From contig CM046341.1 of NCBI GenBank assembly GCA_025403435.1, forward strand, positions 21,847,460-21,911,459: a stretch of 64,000 bases of DNA, read 5' to 3'. Shown here piece after piece: positions 34,715 to 47,130 of this stretch; the first letter of the stretch is position 1; each line of letters begins with the position of its first letter. The notes under the pieces were generated by a model. The model ran no database searches and was not told the origin of the DNA. It saw only the letters and a program-made list of their open reading frames with translations. Both the position numbers and the translations under genes were made by a program. Source of the DNA: Artocarpus heterophyllus (lineage: Eukaryota; Streptophyta; Magnoliopsida; Rosales; Moraceae).

Positions 34715-37200
34715 TATGATGCCTAAATTTCTTGCATACTCATTGACCAATGCATTGCATGATTTTATGATGGTATGCACATGATTTATATGTTTATTAT
34801 TCATTTATAATGCATCATCATATTGATAGTGCACATTAAATATTATATCATGTATAATGTATTATAATATGAGAAGTTTCTTGAAGGCAAATCTAGTTAG
34901 TGCTATGATGGAAAGGAAGTTGTAATAATGATGTTTAGGGATTACAATGGATGAAGGAGCTCAATTATACCTATACGGTACTAAATTGGAGGAAAACGTT
35001 TACTTTTGACCTAAACGGAGAGTTTTAGTATAAGTTTTGTTAACAAAAAGGATCCATTAATGATGTAAGATTTCTTATGATGGTGATGTATAGCCATGAA
35101 AACAATAATGAGTGGAAGACGTGAGTTTAACACAAGTTTCTTGGTTAGAATTCTCTAGAAACCCTAAATGACAACATTTTTGGTGTTTGAATTTTGAGTC
35201 ATTATTAGAGTATTTGTCAGGTTGTAAGTGGCTTGAGAATTTATTATTCCATGTCTGATAATTATAAAAGAGTTCTAGAGGAAGAGATAAAGTTTTGATA
35301 ACAAATGATTAAGAACTGGAATATGAAGTTTGTAGTGTACCGAAATTTTAGTGTGAGCGTATGCATCAAATTTGGTAGGCAGAATGATTAACCCCAACCT
35401 AATTAGTACTTGTGCTTTTGTATGAATGTTTAACACCATATTAAAGAGGTAAGTATGTTGAAATAAGGAGACTAAACTAGCAAAGGTGAAGCCATTTCAT
35501 GATCAAGTAAATTAAGGTATGTTCTTAGTTATTTAAAAAGCTTATAAGCAACTAGGTGCCATTTTTAGACCTAAAAACTCTTAAGTCCAACTCTTCAAGT
35601 GCAACAACTTCATTTTTCCATTTGTTTTGATAGAAAAAGATATTTCTTGGTGGTTTGTCAAGTTTTGGGTGCCAACTCACAAGACAAACCTAACTGGGTC
35701 AAGGCAAGGGGCTGTTTCAATATATAGGATGCTTGTTGTTAGTTCAGGGGGTTCTCCTTTGAGTTTTGATGATATATTTGAACCTAATGACCTCTAATAT
35801 GTCAAGAACATCCCCATAAAAGGGTTGAAGTAAATTCAAGTGGGAAGTGATGGTTTCATGTTTGCTTTTGATGGCTGTCCAAAATCAGGTAAACTTTCAT
35901 AGTGCTTTAGGTTTTGCCGTTGTTTCCTAGGCTAGAAGGCTCCTTTGAAGCTAAAATTTTGAGAATATGTTCATTTAAATCCCCCTAAAACATTTTTAGC
36001 AAATTCAATTTGGTTTGGGAGTTACAGTCATAAAACTAAACCTGGTTCCTCAAATGTTATGGTTTGTGATGGTTTTGATATTTTGGGAATTTAAAACTTA
36101 TTCACAACTTGGAAATAGGTCTTCCAAGGTATAATTAAGCTTTGGGGAGTCTTAAAATATAGGGGAAACTATGGCAAAATTTTTAGGATAAAGTTGGATC
36201 ATTTAGGACCAAAACAAGCCCAAGAGGAGGTTGAAATGGTCCCCTCAAACTAGCTAGCCACGCAAGGCTAGTAGCTTACGCACAAGGCCTACACATAGGG
36301 CCCATGTGCAGCCTATGTGGGCAGCCCACATGAGTGGGTAAGGCTGCCTCGACTAGCCCTCGGCTAGTCCTCGGCCAGACTAGGCCAAATAACCTAATCA
36401 AGTTTTTGGGCCCCCGGAGTCCCTTTTTCATTATTTTCAAACCATGAGTTCAATTGAAGTTAAATTTTGATATATTTTGTAATTTAAGAGGTTAAAGTGA
36501 AGCTAATTATAAGGATTAGACTCAGAATAAATATTTGAAATTTGAAAATGAGCTCTTTAATGTTTGATTATTAGTTATTGTCGAATTGATGGCAATATAA
36601 GTAGAAATTTTTAATCTTTCAGAGGTGTAGTATTGGACCCCACAAGAGCTTTATTGACAGTCTCATTGAGTAAAGTAAGTAGAATTTCACCTATATCACC
36701 ATAATTGTTGTGCATTGAATGTTGTGAATTAATATGTGAAAGTTATATGCACTACACTACATGTTGTGAATTTGAATATTTGCCAGCATGTAAAGAATTA
36801 TGAAAATTGTGGAATTGATTATACTAGTGCACTGTGACGGGACTCTAAGTGTCAGGGATGCAATAATGTGAAACTTTTAAAGGTCAAGGACGCTATAATT
36901 AGGCATTTGGGATGCCATGTGATACTTTTAAGCATCAGGGATGCAATAACTAGGCATCTGGGATGCCATGTAAGATGTTAAGCATCTGGGACACTAATGA
37001 TTTAAGCATCTAAGATGTAATACTTCCCCTCCAAGAAACCCTAAACAGTGTGCACACTATGTTAAGAGTATGAAAGATACAATGAAGTGTAAATGGATTG
37101 AAAGGATGATAAAGTGAAAAATTAAAGAGTTAACATATATTTTTTGAGTTCATTCATTCAAATGCTATTCATGCTTGCATAATTCTACTTACTGGGCATT
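34715..37200 (+). repeat. 5' LTR of the nested Gypsy element
   Basis: It is about 2.5 kb, starting TATGATGCCTAAAT (the other LTR starts TGGGATGCCTAGAA, so TG has mutated here). It shares long collinear stretches with 39859-42319, differing by many substitutions. It contains a GC-rich palindromic part at 36,243-36,400 (AAGGCCTACACATAGGGCCC) and a cluster of GCATC..GATGC dyads at 36,847-37,019. Confidence 0.8.
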
Positions 37201-37326
37201 AGCTTACTCATTTTCATGGTGATGCAGATGAAGGCATGTCCCAGCACTAGTTGAGGACTAGATGGTTGGCTGGCGCACTCCCGATGCTCAAGGCCAACGT
37301 ATATGGACTAGCTAACTTGTTATCTT

Positions 37327-39821
37327 AAGGAGGACGACATTCCAAAGATTGCTTTTTGGACAAGGTATGGACATTATGAGTTCTTAGTTATGCCATTTAG
37401 GCTAACTAATGCTCTGGTAGTATTTATGGATTTGATGAATAGGGTATTTAAGGATTTCTTGGACAATTTTGTCTCAGTCTTCATTGATGATATCCTTATC
37501 TACTTCGCTCAAGAGAGGAGCATGCGGAGCATCTAAGGATTATTCTAAGGACTCTTAAGGAAAAACAGTTATATGCCAAATTTAAGAAATGTGAGTTTTG
37601 GTTTAGAGAGTGTGGCCTTTCTTGGACATATGGTATCAAAAGATGGGATTTTAGTGGATCTTAGTAAGATTGAGGTGGTGACTAATTGGCCTAGACCAAG
37701 TAATCTTTTAGAAATTTGTAGTTTTCTGGGCTTGACAAGGTACTACATGAGATTTGTTGGGGGATTTTCAAAGATTGCCACTCCTCTTACTCAGTTGACA
37801 AGGAAAAATGTGCAGTTTTAGTGGTCTGATGCATATGAACATAGCTTTCAGGAGTTAAAGGATCGGTTGGTTACGACTCCAATTCTTACTATTCTTGTGA
37901 ATAATAATAAGGGATTTGTGGTATACAACGATGCCTCTAGGAAGGGGTTGGGATGTGTATTAATGCAAGATGGGAAAGTTGTAGCTTATGCTTCTCGCCA
38001 ATTGAAAGATTATGAAAAGAATTACCCCACTCATGATTTGGAGCTGGCAGTTGTAGTTTTTGCCTTAAAGATATGGAGACATTACTTATATGAGGAAAGG
38101 TGTGAGATTTATTCAGACCATAAGAGTTTAAAATATCTCTTCACTTAGAAGGAATTGAATATGAGGCAGAGACGATGGTTAGAGTTGATTAAGGATTATG
38201 ATTGCATTATCAACTATCATCCTAGTCAAGCTAATTAGTGGCAGATGCTTTAGGTCGCAAGTCTTCAGAGTATGTGTCAATTGTATCATTGATTCAGATG
38301 CCAATTGCTAGAGAGTTGCAGAAATTGGAATTGGAAATAATACCGCATGGGTTAATTGAGAGGTTATATATAATAATACTGCAACCCACACTATTTGAAA
38401 GGATTAAGCAGAGACACAATTAAGATCATTTCCTTTGTTGTGTAAGTAAAAAAGATTAAAGCTGGGAAAAGTAAGAGTTATCAGATTCCTAGTGATGGAG
38501 TGATTAGACTTGGAAATAAGCTTTGTGTTCTGAATGATGGAGATCTTGAAAATGAGATTATGGAGGAAGCCTATAACACTCCTTATTCGATACATCCTGG
38601 AACAAGTAAGATGTATAATGATTTGAAAGCTTTTTATTGGTGGTAAGAGGGATGTGGTAACATTTGTGGGAAAATGTCTTACATGCCAACAAGTCAAAAG
38701 AGAACATCAGAGACCAGTAGGTAAATTGCAGCCTTTAGAGATTCCACAGTGAAAATGGAAGGATATTGCAATCATTTTTGGGACTAGGTTACCTAGAACA
38801 AGGAGTGGAAATGATTCAATTTGGGTGATCATTAATAGATTAACAAAGTTAGCCCATTTCCTTTTAGTTTGCACTAATTACTTTATGGATCATTATGCTC
38901 GATTGTGTGTGAAGCAGATTGTTATATTGCATGAAGTACAAGTGACCATTGTTTCAGATAAGGGTTCATAGTTTACTTCTAACTTTTGGAAGAGTTTGCA
39001 TAGAGCTATAGGGACTAAGTTAACATTCAGTATAGCATTCCACCCTTAGACTGATGGTCAATCAGAGAGGACTATTTAGGTTTTAATGGATATGTTGAGG
39101 GCCTATGTTCTTATTTTTATAAGTCTTGGGTTGAGTATCTTCCTTTAGCTAAGTTTGCATATTATAATAGCTATCAAGCAACTATCGGTATATCACCTTA
39201 TGAGGCTTTATGTGGTAGAAAATGTAGGTCTCTAGTTCTTTTGAACGATATGGGTGAGAAGAAGTATCTTGGTCCTGATCGGGTGCAGGAAACTGAGGAG
39301 ACAATTCAAAAGATTTGCAAAAGAATATTAATTGCTCAAAGTAGACAAAAGAGTTATACAGATGCCAAGAGAAGAGACATGAATTTTGCTATAGGAGACA
39401 AGGTCTTCTTAAAGGTTGAACCAATGAAAGGAGTAAAAAGATTTGAGAAAAAAGGAAAATTGAGTCCTAGGTGCATTGGTCCCTATGATATTGTGGAAAG
39501 AGTTAGAAAGGTAGCATACAGATTTGCCTTAGCACCATCACTTGGTGGCATACTTGATGTCTTCCATGTGTCGGTGTGGAGAAAATATGTGCCAAGTCCT
39601 TCACATGTCCTAAAACAGAAAGATGTAGAGCTTAAAAAGGACTTGACTTATGAAGAAAAACCAAATCAGATTCTAGACAGAAAGGAAAAAGAGCTGAGAA
39701 AAAAAGAAGAAGAAGATATCCTTAGTCAAGGTCCTACAGAAAAGTCATTTAGTAGAAGAAGCAACATGTGAATTGGAGGATGAGATGAAAAAAAAAATAT
39801 CCAGACCTATTTGGTAAGTGA
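37327..39821 (+). pseudogene. Gypsy pol remnant: RT, RNase H, integrase, chromodomain-like tail
   Basis: Readable in order: reverse transcriptase from KEDDIP through [12 protein letters not shown] and a VFIDDILIY catalytic motif (about 37,475-37,505); the connection region WPRPSNLLEICSFLGLTRYY (37,693-37,752); RNase H with [20 protein letters not shown] and [11 protein letters not shown]; integrase with [20 protein letters not shown] and [14 protein letters not shown]; and the conserved integrase C-terminus FEKKGKLSPRCIGPYDIVER (39,442-39,501) leading to YEEKPNQILDRKEKELRKK and EEATCELEDEM, a chromodomain-like end. There are frameshifts and stops throughout. The longest open part (39241-39771) is only the integrase tail. 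Gag and protease are absent. Confidence 0.9.
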
Positions 39822-39858
39822 AATTTCAAGGACAAAATTTTTATAAGGATCAGAGAGT

Positions 39859-42319
39859 TGGGATGCCTAGAATTCTCACATACTCATTGACCAATGCATT
39901 GCATGATTTTATGATGATATGCATATGATTTATATGTTGATTATTCATTTATAATGCACATCATATTGATAGTGTGCATCATATATTATATCATGTATAA
40001 TGTATTGTAATATGACAAGTTTCTTGAAGGTAGATCCAATTAATGTTATGATGGAAAGGAAGTTGTAATAATGGTGTTTAAGGATTACAATGGATTTAAA
40101 TGGATAAAGGAGCTTAATTATGCGTATAAGTTACTAAATTAGGGGAAAACGGTCACTTTTGGCCAAAACGGAGAGTTTTAGTACAAGTTTTGTTAGCAAC
40201 AAAGACCCATTAATGATGTAAGATTTCTTATGAGGATAATGCATAGCCATGAAAACAATAATGAATGAAGGACATGAGTTTCACACAAGTTTCTTGGCTA
40301 AAAATCTCTAGAAACCCTAAATGACAAAATTTTCGGTGTTTGAATTTTGAGTCATGATTAGAGTATTTGTTAGGTTGTTAGTGGCTTAAGAATTCATTAT
40401 TCCATGTTTGATAATTTATAAAAGAGTTCTAGAGGAAGAGATAAAGTTTTGATAACAAACGATTAAGAACTTAAAGATGAAGGTTGTAGTGTACCGAAAT
40501 TTCAGTGCGAGTGTATACACCAAATTTGGTAGGCAGAATGATTAACCATGACCTAATTAGTACTTGTACTTTTGTATGAATGTTTAACACCTTATTAAAG
40601 AGGTAAGTATATTGAAATAAGGACACTAAACTAGCCAAGGTGAAGCCATTTCATGGTCAAGTAAATTAAGTTGTGTTCTTAGTTATTTAAAAAGCTTATA
40701 GGCAACTAGGCGCCATTTTAGACCTAAAAACTCTAAGTCCGACTCTCCAAGCTCTGAAACTTCATTTTTCCATTTGTTTTGATAGAAAAAGAAATTCCTT
40801 GGTGGTTTTTCAAGTTTTGGGTGCCAAATCGCAAGAAAAACCTAGCTGGGTCAAGGTAAGGGGTTGTTTCAATTTATAGGATGTTTGGTGTTAGTTTAGA
40901 GGGTTTTCCATTGAGTTTTGATGATATATTTGAATCTAATTGCCTTTAATAAGTTAGGAACATCCCTACAAAAGGGTTTAAGTAAATTCAATTGGGAAGT
41001 GATGGTTTCAAGTTCATTTTTGATGGTTGTCCAAAATCAAGTAAAATTTTAGAGTGATTTAGGTTTTGCCTTTGTTTCCTAGGTTAGAAGGCTCTTTTGA
41101 AGCTGAAATTTTAAGGATATGTTCCTTCATATGTTATTTAAATCCCTATAAAACTGTTTTAGCAAATTCAATTTGGTTTGGGAGTTATAGTCTTAAAACT
41201 GAACCTGGTTCCTGAGATGTTGTGGTTTATGATGGTTTTGATATTTTGGGAATTTAAAACTTATTCACAACTTGGAAAAAAGTCTTTCAAGGTATAATTA
41301 AGCTTTGGTGGGGTCTTAAAATATAGGAAAAACTATGGCAAAATTTTTAGGATAAATTTGGATCATTCAGACCAAAACGAGCCCTAGAGGAGGTTGAAAT
41401 GGTTCCTCGGTCTAGCTGGCCGCGTCGGGCTAGCAGCCTATGCACAAGGCCTATACATAGGGCCAATGTGCAGCCTGTGTACACAGCCCCCGTGAGTGGG
41501 CAAGGCTGCCTCAGTTAGCCTTTGGCCAGACTAGGCCAAACGGCCTAGTTAAGGGTTTTAGGGCCCCGAAGTCCCTTTTCATTATTTTCAAACCATGAGT
41601 TCAATTGAAGTTAAATTTTGATATATTTTGTAATTGAAGAGGTTAAAGTTAAGCTAATTATGTGGACTAGACATATAATAAATATTTAAAATAGGAAAAT
41701 GAGCTCCTTAATGTTTGATTATTAGTTATTGTCAGGTTGGTGGCAATTTAAATAGAAATTTTCAATCTTTCAGAGGTGTTATGTACCAGACCCCACAAGA
41801 GCTTTATTGACAGTGTCATTGAGTAAAGTAAGTAGAATTTGACCTGTATCACCATAATTGTTATAAATTTAATGTTGTGAATTAATTTGTGAAAGTTATA
41901 TGTACTGCACTACATCTTGTGATTTCAAATATTTGCCAGCATGTAAAGAATTATGAAAAATGTGAAATTGATTATAGTAGTGAGCTACGACAGGACACTA
42001 AGCATTTGGGATGCAATGATTAGTCATCTAGGATGCCATGAAAACTTTTAAGTGTCAAGGACACAATGATTAGGCATCTAGGATGCCATGTGAGATGTTA
42101 AGCGTCTGGGACGCTAATGATTCAAGCATCTGGGATGTAACATTTCTCCTCTAGGAAACCCTAAATAGTGTGCACACTATGTTAAGTGTCTGAAAGATAC
42201 AGTGAAGTGTAAATGGAATGAAAAGATGATAAAGTGAAATATTAAATAGTAAACATATATTTATTGAGTTCATTCATTCAAATGCTACTCATGCTTGCAT
42301 AAATCTACTTATTGGGTAT
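39859..42319 (+). repeat. 3' LTR of the nested Gypsy element
   Basis: Starts TGGGATGCCTAG after an AT-rich pre-LTR segment (ATTTCAAGGACAAAATTTTT), the expected layout of chromovirus ends. It is collinear with the first LTR up to CTACTTATTGGG, then stops at the Copia junction (42,319-42,324), so a short 3' end seems missing. Confidence 0.8.
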
Positions 42320-42323
42320 ATGT

Positions 42324-43136
42324 TTATCGAGCATCAACTCGAGAGGTATACGTTCAATGGTGAAGCCTACTTGGCTGAACCAGTTGAACATGACAGGGAT
42401 CCTTACACTTATGTAAAGGCTGTAGAGGATGTTGGTTTAAAGCTCCAGGTAGAAACTCTAAACACTAAGATGAAGTCTGTGGAGACTAATCGAGTCTCAG
42501 AACTTGTGGATCTTTCTAAAGGGGTAAAACCCATAGGGTGTAGGTGGATCTATAAGAGAAAAAGAGAAGCAGATGGGAAAGTCAAAACCTATAAGGCTAG
42601 ACTGGTAGCTAAAGGATACATTCAAAAAGAAAGAATCGATTATGAGGAAACCTTTTCGTCTGTAGCCATTCTTAAGTCCATCTACATTCTCTTATCTATA
42701 GTTGCCGCTCTCAACTACGAGATTTGATAAATGGATATCAAGATGGCCTTTCTGAATGGCTATCTTGATGAGTCCTTATATATGGTACAGTTAGACGGGT
42801 TCAAGGCTAAAGGTCAAGAGGGTAAGGTCTATAAGCTGTTAAAGTCAATTTATGGACTTAAGCAGGCTTCCCATTCTTGGAACATAAGATTTGATTAGGT
42901 GATCAATAGTTTGCTAATGCTAAGGAATTAAGGTTTCACAAGAAGAGTAAGCATCTTTCTCGAACGTATCATGTGATAAAAGACTTCATTGAGGGCAGGC
43001 ATGTTGCAGTATGAAAAATCACGTCTGAGGACAATTTAGTTGATCCTTTCACGAAGATACTAACTACCAGAGTTTTTCTAGAAGCATGTGGAGGCTTTAG
43101 GGATGCAAGATATGTCATATTTACTCACTTAGTGCA
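42324..43136 (+). pseudogene. Copia 3' pol remnants of the old copy
   Basis: 42324-42900 encodes the start of the reverse transcriptase ([47 protein letters not shown], then a stop in place of Trp at 42,725, then [14 protein letters not shown]). After a deletion of about 0.85 kb, 42,908-43,136 resumes in the last part of RNase H ([20 protein letters not shown]) and ends at the family C-terminus. About 193 codons of the integrase C-terminal region are missing at the Gypsy junction. Non-functional. Confidence 0.88.
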
Positions 43137-43146
43137 AGTGAGAGAT

Positions 43147-44630
43147 TGTTAGACATAGTGCCATAATGAGTAAAATGTTGTAATATGTTTGTAAAGACAT
43201 TTTATCAATAAAGAGTTTATTTATTATTCATATACCAAATGTTGTCGTTTTTATGTTCATTTCTGTTGAATGTATGACAAGCAAACAAAAGTCTAAGATT
43301 GTCAATCTAAACCGTTAAGAATCATGCATATAATGGATAGGTTATGCAGAAGACATGAATCTTAAAGGTAATGGTCTAAATCATAAGATCTACAATCAAG
43401 GGAATAAAGTTAGGCGCTCTAGTCATGCTAATTCTATTTATGCAAATTAATTCACTTTAGACAATCATATGTACTGTGTCTTAATCCTGAAATGACTAGT
43501 GGGCCTGTATTCTTAACTAATGTTTTTTGATGTACCAAAGGGTGACATCCTGATTTAATAATAGTATGCAAACCAATATGTTGGAGATATTGAAAAATTG
43601 GAGCGCTCAACTATTTGGATACATAAGTGTAACCGAATGGTGTACTATCTATGGATAGCAAGTATTCCAATGATGTGATAATGGAACGTAAAATAAAAAT
43701 AATTGGGAAGGTAAAATGGAATTTATCCTTAAGCCAATTATGAATATCCTAGGGGACGTAACACATTATGATATGTCATGGACAGTTGGCTTATTGAAGC
43801 TTCGTTATTTTATATAGTTCGAGAGTGTAGCTCTACGCTTTTAGTAGAGTAACGTTAGAGTTGATAATTATAAAATATATATCTAGGATATTGTATTTTA
43901 TAATCATAAGAGATTGAACTATATATGTCCATTGAGTCTTTTTTGTTAGCTTACTATGAATCCTGTAACGATACAACATGTTTTTTCTACATATTGGTGA
44001 CTTATGTTAAATTATTAGATTAGCTAAAATTCGATAGGATTGGATTTAATAGTTTATGTTGGTTTATCGGTTGAATTAATTTTGTAAATTATTTGAAGAT
44101 AAACATGTTGAATTATTTGGAGAATATTTTATTTTCTATAGGATTATCTGGATATAACTATTTTAATTAGATAACTTCTCTATTGGGTTATTTGAATTAA
44201 AACTGAGGCTTATCTAAGAATCTTGGGTCGAAAATAAGATATTCTCGCAGATCAAGATTATCGTAAGTTCGGTAGGCCGATGGGAAACTTCGGCCTACCA
44301 ATGGAGTAAGTTCGGTAGGCTGATCTATCAGCCTATCGACCTTGTGACAATCTGTATACACGTTTTAGATAGGTTTTTCATCAGAAGTTGATCTAGACTC
44401 GAATTTTGAGACCTAATCTAATAAGATTTAACCTGAAATTCGATCACTAAAAATAAGTTATTCAGATCATTTTGAGAAGTATAAAGTGAGTACTCTAGTT
44501 TGAAAAACTCTGAAACTCCTTAAGAGCTATTGTTCAACATCAAAAACCTTATCTCTAGGTCTTCTCGAGTGGTTAGAAGGAGAGTCACTAGAAGAAGAGC
44601 TCTACGACGTGTGTACTCGTTTTTCTAACA
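43147..44630 (+). repeat. 3' LTR of the old Copia copy, internally deleted
   Basis: It starts TGTTAGACATAGTGCC after the polypurine tract AAGTGAGAGAT and ends TTTTTCTAACA. At 1,484 bp it is shorter than the family length: segments are missing near 43,430, near 43,590, and in the last 200 bp before the end. Dyads at 44269, 44290 and 44312 keep the 21- and 22-bp steps; the fourth (44328) is only 16 bp on, consistent with a 5-bp deletion. Its dyads are better preserved (TCGGTAGGCCGA) than those of the 5' LTR. Confidence 0.85.
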
Positions 44631-44696
44631 GTTTTATCTTAAATAATATAATATAATTATAATACATAATTATTTATATACAAAAATAATATTTGC

Positions 44697-45558
44697 ACCC
44701 ATGACCTCAAAAAAAATATTAATTTACACATTATTCTTTTAGACACTTTATATTATTGAGTTTCTTAACACCATAATAAAAATGTTGCACATGTAATTAT
44801 CATGATATTGTAAATGTTTAAGAATAAGAAAATATGTAATAAAATTTATGTCATTGTCAATAATATAACTCTAGCGCATATATAACTCTAGAGTATTATA
44901 GATATTATAAATTTAGGGCAAGTTGAAATTCTTAAAAGAACAATAAATATTTTATGTTTATCATTATTTTTGACATGAACAACTCGAGCATATCGATACC
45001 TCATGGCCGTCACCTATGACATTACTAAATAAAAAATAAATTTACTTAACATAAACAATAGTAGCACTTAAAATATCACATTCTAATGTTAAATTAACGT
45101 AAGTGTCTATAAAAGAAAACGTGTGGGCGTTACATTCCATGATTTTAAAAATATTAATTTACATATTATTCGTTTGGACACGTTATATTATCAAGTTTCT
45201 TAATACCATAATAAAAATGTTACACATATAATTGTCATGATATCATAAATGTTATAAAAATAAGAAAATATGTAATAAAATTTATGTCATTGTCAATAAT
45301 ATAACTCTAGAGTATTATAAAACTTATAAATTTAGAGCAAGTTGAAATTCTTCAAAAAGAACAATGAATACTTTATGCTTATCATCATTTTTTTGACATG
45401 AACAACCCAAGCACATCAATATCTCGTGGCCGTTATCTGTGATATTACTAAATAAAAAATTAATTTACTTAACATATATAATAATAGCACTTAAAATATC
45501 ACATTCTAGTATTAAATTAACATAACTGTCTGTACAAGAAAACAACGGACGTCACATT
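44697..45558. repeat. Tandem duplication, unit about 430 bp
   Basis: Unit 1 (44697-about 45135) and unit 2 (45136-about 45558) share TCCATGA..AAAAATATTAATTTACA, CCATAATAAAAATGTT, AAGAAAATATGTAATAAAAT, ATAACTCTAGAGTATTATA, TTTTTGACATGAACAAC and TTAAATTAACRTAASTGTCT. They are AT-rich and non-coding, with moderate divergence. Confidence 0.8.
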
Positions 45559-47130
45559 CTATTTATCCCACCATTTAGGAAGTTGATAAAAAATAAATAA
45601 ATAAAAGGAATCAATTCTAAAGGAAAAGTCCGTGGCATATCTAGCAGACTAAGAGGAGCTCTTGAGAGGTCTGGAAAAAAGAAAACAATTGTACATAAAA
45701 AGGCCATAAACCACATTTATTATTTTTACTAATTTATCATTTTTGCATCTCTTTTTCTTTATTTTTTTTGTCTTCTTCTTATACATTGTGTTTTTTTCTC
45801 TCTCTTCAGGTTTCTTCTAATCTTGATACAAATAATCAATTGAATTTCCAATCCTTAATTTCAACTACTAATATGCTTCCACAAAATATGCCATCATCAT
45901 TATTCCTTCATAGTCATATTTCTTCTACAAATTCAAATATGAAAACAAGCATGGTTAAATTATTGCAATAGGTAATAAATGTAATTTATAACCAACTACG
46001 TGTCTTCTTAATTATCATCATAACTTATGATATAATCTATTTTTTTTTTACAGGTTGGGTCCACATACAAGTATTTAAGATCCTTAAATTCGCTCACAAT
46101 CTCTTTCACTAGGAGAATTCGTATAGTTTCTTGCAATTTGGTATTTATTAGTTTGTTAAGACTAGGTTTAAATTTTGAGCTGTACTTGTGTTCATGATAA
46201 AATCATGACTTCATTAAAGGAAAAATGCACGCTTGAGTTGTTATTCTTTTAATTTCTACATGTCTTATCTCACATCTGCTATTACGCATTGTTCTATACC
46301 ATGTTTTTTCGGGAGATTTTGGCAAAAAGCTTTAAAAAAAAGCCTTTTTGGACAAATAATTTCTGTTTTTTTTGTTTTTTTTTGTATTAAAAAATAAGCT
46401 TTTTGGGTAGAAAAACTGTTCATTTTTTTTTTCCATCCTGTTGAAGTTCCTTTCCTCACTACAATTCTTTTCTCTTTTTTTTGAAAAAAACTGAAGCAAT
46501 TTTTTACCTAAAAAAGCCTATTTTTTAGTTAAAAAAAGACTATGTGTCTAATTGAAAATTATTTTGGGCCCTTTTTTCAAATTTCCGCTGTTTTTTCTAT
46601 ACACTGGACGGTCGACGCAATGAAGAAACAAGTAAAAGTACTTCTATAAAAAAAAAAAAAAAAAGTAAAAGGACTTTTGTTTTACTAACACCGAAGCGGG
46701 CAGACACAATGAAGTAACAAGGAACGTAACTATAAAAAAAGGTGAAAGTAATTTTGTTTTATTAACACCAAAGCAAGTAAGGATCAAGATAGTAAAGTAC
46801 CAACTAAACTAATGTTTTACCAAAAAAAGAAATGTTAAAGGCTTGTGAGGTACTTGTAAAATAGAAGATTTATTAACACCAAAATACAAGCGTCAGCAAA
46901 AAGCTTGAGAAGTAATTGTGAAATTCTCCACTTTTTCGTTCAAGACTTTCATTGAAGTTATGAGCACTTTTTCCAAAACAAAACGTCAAAAGAAATGAAC
47001 GAAATCCAAATATTTAAATACTATAAAATTGAGATCCTTCTCAACAATTGCTTGAAACCTTGATTAATAATTAACCAAATTAAGGTAATTTACTAGCACA
47101 TTTCAAGTAAAGAAAACCCATAAAACTCAG
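45559..47130. other. Intergenic DNA, AT-rich, with an 88-bp imperfect tandem repeat
   Basis: No recognisable gene. A 67-codon open frame at 45768-45971 lies between a splice-acceptor-like CTCTTCAGG and a donor-like AGGTAATAAA, but its product (MLPQNMPSSLFLHSH..) resembles nothing I know. At 46,616-46,795 two units begin CAATGAAGAAAC / CAATGAAGTAAC, 88 bp apart, and end in TTTACTAACACCGAAGC / TTTATTAACACCAAAGC; a weaker third copy ends near 46,880. T-rich stretches lie at 46,320-46,570. Confidence 0.4.

Larger units (their letters stand above)
34715..42319 (+). mobile_element. Nested Ty3/Gypsy chromovirus (Tekay/Del-like), internally deleted
   Basis: Two related LTRs (34715-about 37200 and 39859-about 42319) flank a short internal region with only the second half of pol. 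The first LTR runs into the middle of the reverse transcriptase, so primer binding site, gag and protease are missing. The right LTR stops at about 42319, where Copia sequence resumes. The outer 5-bp flanks do not form a clear duplication. Integrase C-terminus and a chromodomain-like tail indicate a chromovirus; Tekay/Del is inferred from pol sequence. Confidence 0.85.
27417..44630 (+). mobile_element. Old, nested-into copy of the same Copia family
   Basis: This plus-strand relative of the 10-20 kb element has its 5' LTR (27417-29347), primer binding site, leader, gag and part of pol up to 34714, later pol pieces (42324-43136), polypurine tract and 3' LTR (43147-44630). Two later insertions lie inside it: a solo LTR of its own family (30330-32315) and a Gypsy element (34715-about 42319). 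Internal deletions removed about 0.6 kb at the Gypsy junction and about 0.85 kb of reverse transcriptase/RNase H. Many stops make it inactive. No clear target duplication was found at the outer ends, where the 5' LTR edge is altered. Confidence 0.85.

Noticed and set aside
45768..45971. 67-codon frame flanked by splice-like sequences
   Set aside because: No recognisable product and no neighbouring exons; AG and GT dinucleotides are expected by chance.
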